A DNA stretch of 5,503 nt, from assembly GCA_964370205.1 (NCBI GenBank), contig CAYJIK010000106.1, positions 1-5,503 on the forward strand, read 5' to 3'. The stretch is from DAMCAP01 sp964370205. GTDB taxonomy: Bacteria > Bacillota > Clostridia > Oscillospirales > Ruminococcaceae. Within the stretch, counting starts at the first letter, position 1. Every line of letters starts with the position of its first letter. The notes beneath the pieces are model-generated. The model had not been told where the DNA came from and did no database searches. It worked only from the letters and a program-made list of their open reading frames with translations. Both the position numbers and the translations under genes were made by a program. Below are positions 4,626 to 5,503 of the stretch, piece by piece.

Positions 4626-5503
4626 CTATATTCTGACACCCAATACCCCCAGATAATGCTCCCTAAAAGCGTCAAAGCCGCCCTCGTTCAGTGCCTCCCT
4701 TATCTTTTCCATCAGTTTGTTGTAAAAGTAGAGGTTATGGGTCACTGCAAGGCGCATTCCGAGTGACTCGCCTGAGCGCACAAGATGGGATATATAAGAG
4801 CGTGAGAAGTTCTTACAGGCAGGGCATTCGCAATTTTCATCTATGGGGCGTGAATCGTTCTTATGCTTTGCTGACTTGATGTTCATCGTACCGTTAAAGG
4901 TAAACAAGTAGCCGTGACGTGCATTGCGGCTGGGCATCACGCAATCAAACAGGTCAATACCTCTGTACACCGCTTCTATAATGTTTATCGGTGTACCCAC
5001 GCCCATGAGGTAGCGGATTTTATTTGTCGGCATATGTGGTTCTGTCCAGTCGATAACACGGTACATATCTTCAGCACTTTCCCCTACCGCTAAACCGCCT
5101 AAAGCGTAACCGTCCAAATCCATAGCGGCGATGTCCTTCATGTGTTGAATACGCAAATCTTCAAAGATTGACCCTTGATTTATGCCGAACAGAAGTTGCT
5201 GTTTATTGAGGGTATGAGGTAGACCGTTTAGGCGTGTCATCTCCTCTTTGCAGCGCTCCAGCCAACGTGTAGTTCGTGCAACCGAGTCCTTAGTATAGTC
5301 ATAAGTTGCAGGGTTTTCTATACATTCATCAAACGCCATCGCTATAGTAGCGCCGAGGGAAGATTGTATCTGCATACTCTCCTCCGGCCCCATGAATATG
5401 CGTTTACCGTCCACGTGTGACTGAAACGTTACTCCTCGCTCCTCAATTTTCCGCAGTGAGGAGAGTGAAAACACCTGAAAACCTCCGCTGTCTGTAAGTG
5501 ACG
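4626..5503 (-). CDS. tgt: Queuine tRNA-ribosyltransferase (tRNA-guanine transglycosylase), 5' end beyond the right edge
   Basis: Exchanges guanine 34 in the anticodon of GUN tRNAs for the queuosine precursor preQ1; cytoplasmic. The frame is open to the window end and gives the active-site motif LTDSGGFQVFSL (5498-5463), so a GTG at 5474 is internal, not the start. About 292 residues are visible, and roughly 85-90 N-terminal residues are missing from a usual length near 375. Further motifs: FDECIENPAT; GINQGS where GIVQGG is usual; GGLAVGE; the FDC nucleophile Asp (4946-4944) in FDCVMPSRNARHG; zinc site CxCxxC (from 4832) with its His in THNL (4739-4737). The C-terminus is complete, with stop TAG at 4628-4626. 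No yajC follows, unlike the common queA-tgt-yajC arrangement; ddl follows after 149 bp with its own promoter. Confidence 0.97.
   Translation of the reverse strand, partial: SLTDSGGFQVFSLSSLRKIEERGVTFQSHVDGKRIFMGPEESMQIQSSLGATIAMAFDECIENPATYDYTKDSVARTTRWLERCKEEMTRLNGLPHTLNKQQLLFGINQGSIFEDLRIQHMKDIAAMDLDGYALGGLAVGESAEDMYRVIDWTEPHMPTNKIRYLMGVGTPINIIEAVYRGIDLFDCVMPSRNARHGYLFTFNGTMNIKSAKHKNDSRPIDENCECPACKNFSRSYISHLVRSGESLGMRLAVTHNLYFYNKLMEKIREALNEGGFDAFREHYLGVLGVRI

Noticed and set aside
5472..5474. GTG at 5474 as the start of tgt
   Set aside because: The same frame continues upstream to the window edge and encodes the conserved TDSGGFQ active-site motif, so this GTG is an internal valine.

Overview
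The window is a stretch of bacterial chromosome in which every recognisable gene lies on the minus strand, so it reads right to left: tgt (3' part), ddl, a DUF1934/YwiB-family gene, argS, a membrane-anchored leucine-rich-repeat (LRR) protein, then the first 17 codons of pyrH at the left edge. The DUF1934 gene directly before argS, AAGGAG-type ribosome binding sites and sigma-A/sigma-70-type promoters suggest a Bacillota (Firmicutes) genome, most likely of the Clostridia. That placement is inferred from gene content and protein character, not from a search.

Right part (4477-5503): most of queuine tRNA-ribosyltransferase, entering from beyond the right edge, then a 149-bp gap. The gap holds a good extended -10 promoter for ddl, a perfect 12-bp palindrome between its -35 and -10 boxes, a 9/10 direct repeat, and a long imperfect hairpin starting almost at the predicted transcription start.

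Middle (1164-4476): ddl (D-alanine--D-alanine ligase, peptidoglycan precursor synthesis), a DUF1934 beta-barrel-type protein of unknown role, and argS (arginyl-tRNA synthetase). Short gaps of 41 and 29 nt make one operon likely. An A/T-rich hairpin with a U-rich tail after argS is a plausible weak terminator.

Left part (1-1163): a 241-residue protein with a short N-terminal segment, one membrane helix and five LRR-like units of about 22 residues, no close function recognised. A 309-bp non-coding region follows. It carries a fully consensus TTGACA-17-TATAAT promoter whose transcript would have a roughly 170-nt, potentially structured leader before pyrH (UMP kinase). One leader helix would cover part of the weak pyrH ribosome binding site.

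Most of the window is housekeeping (tRNA modification, tRNA charging, cell-wall and nucleotide synthesis). I found no phage, transposon, CRISPR or defence genes. The points worth a second look are the two structured leaders (ddl and pyrH), the LRR protein, and the unexplained DUF1934 partner of argS.
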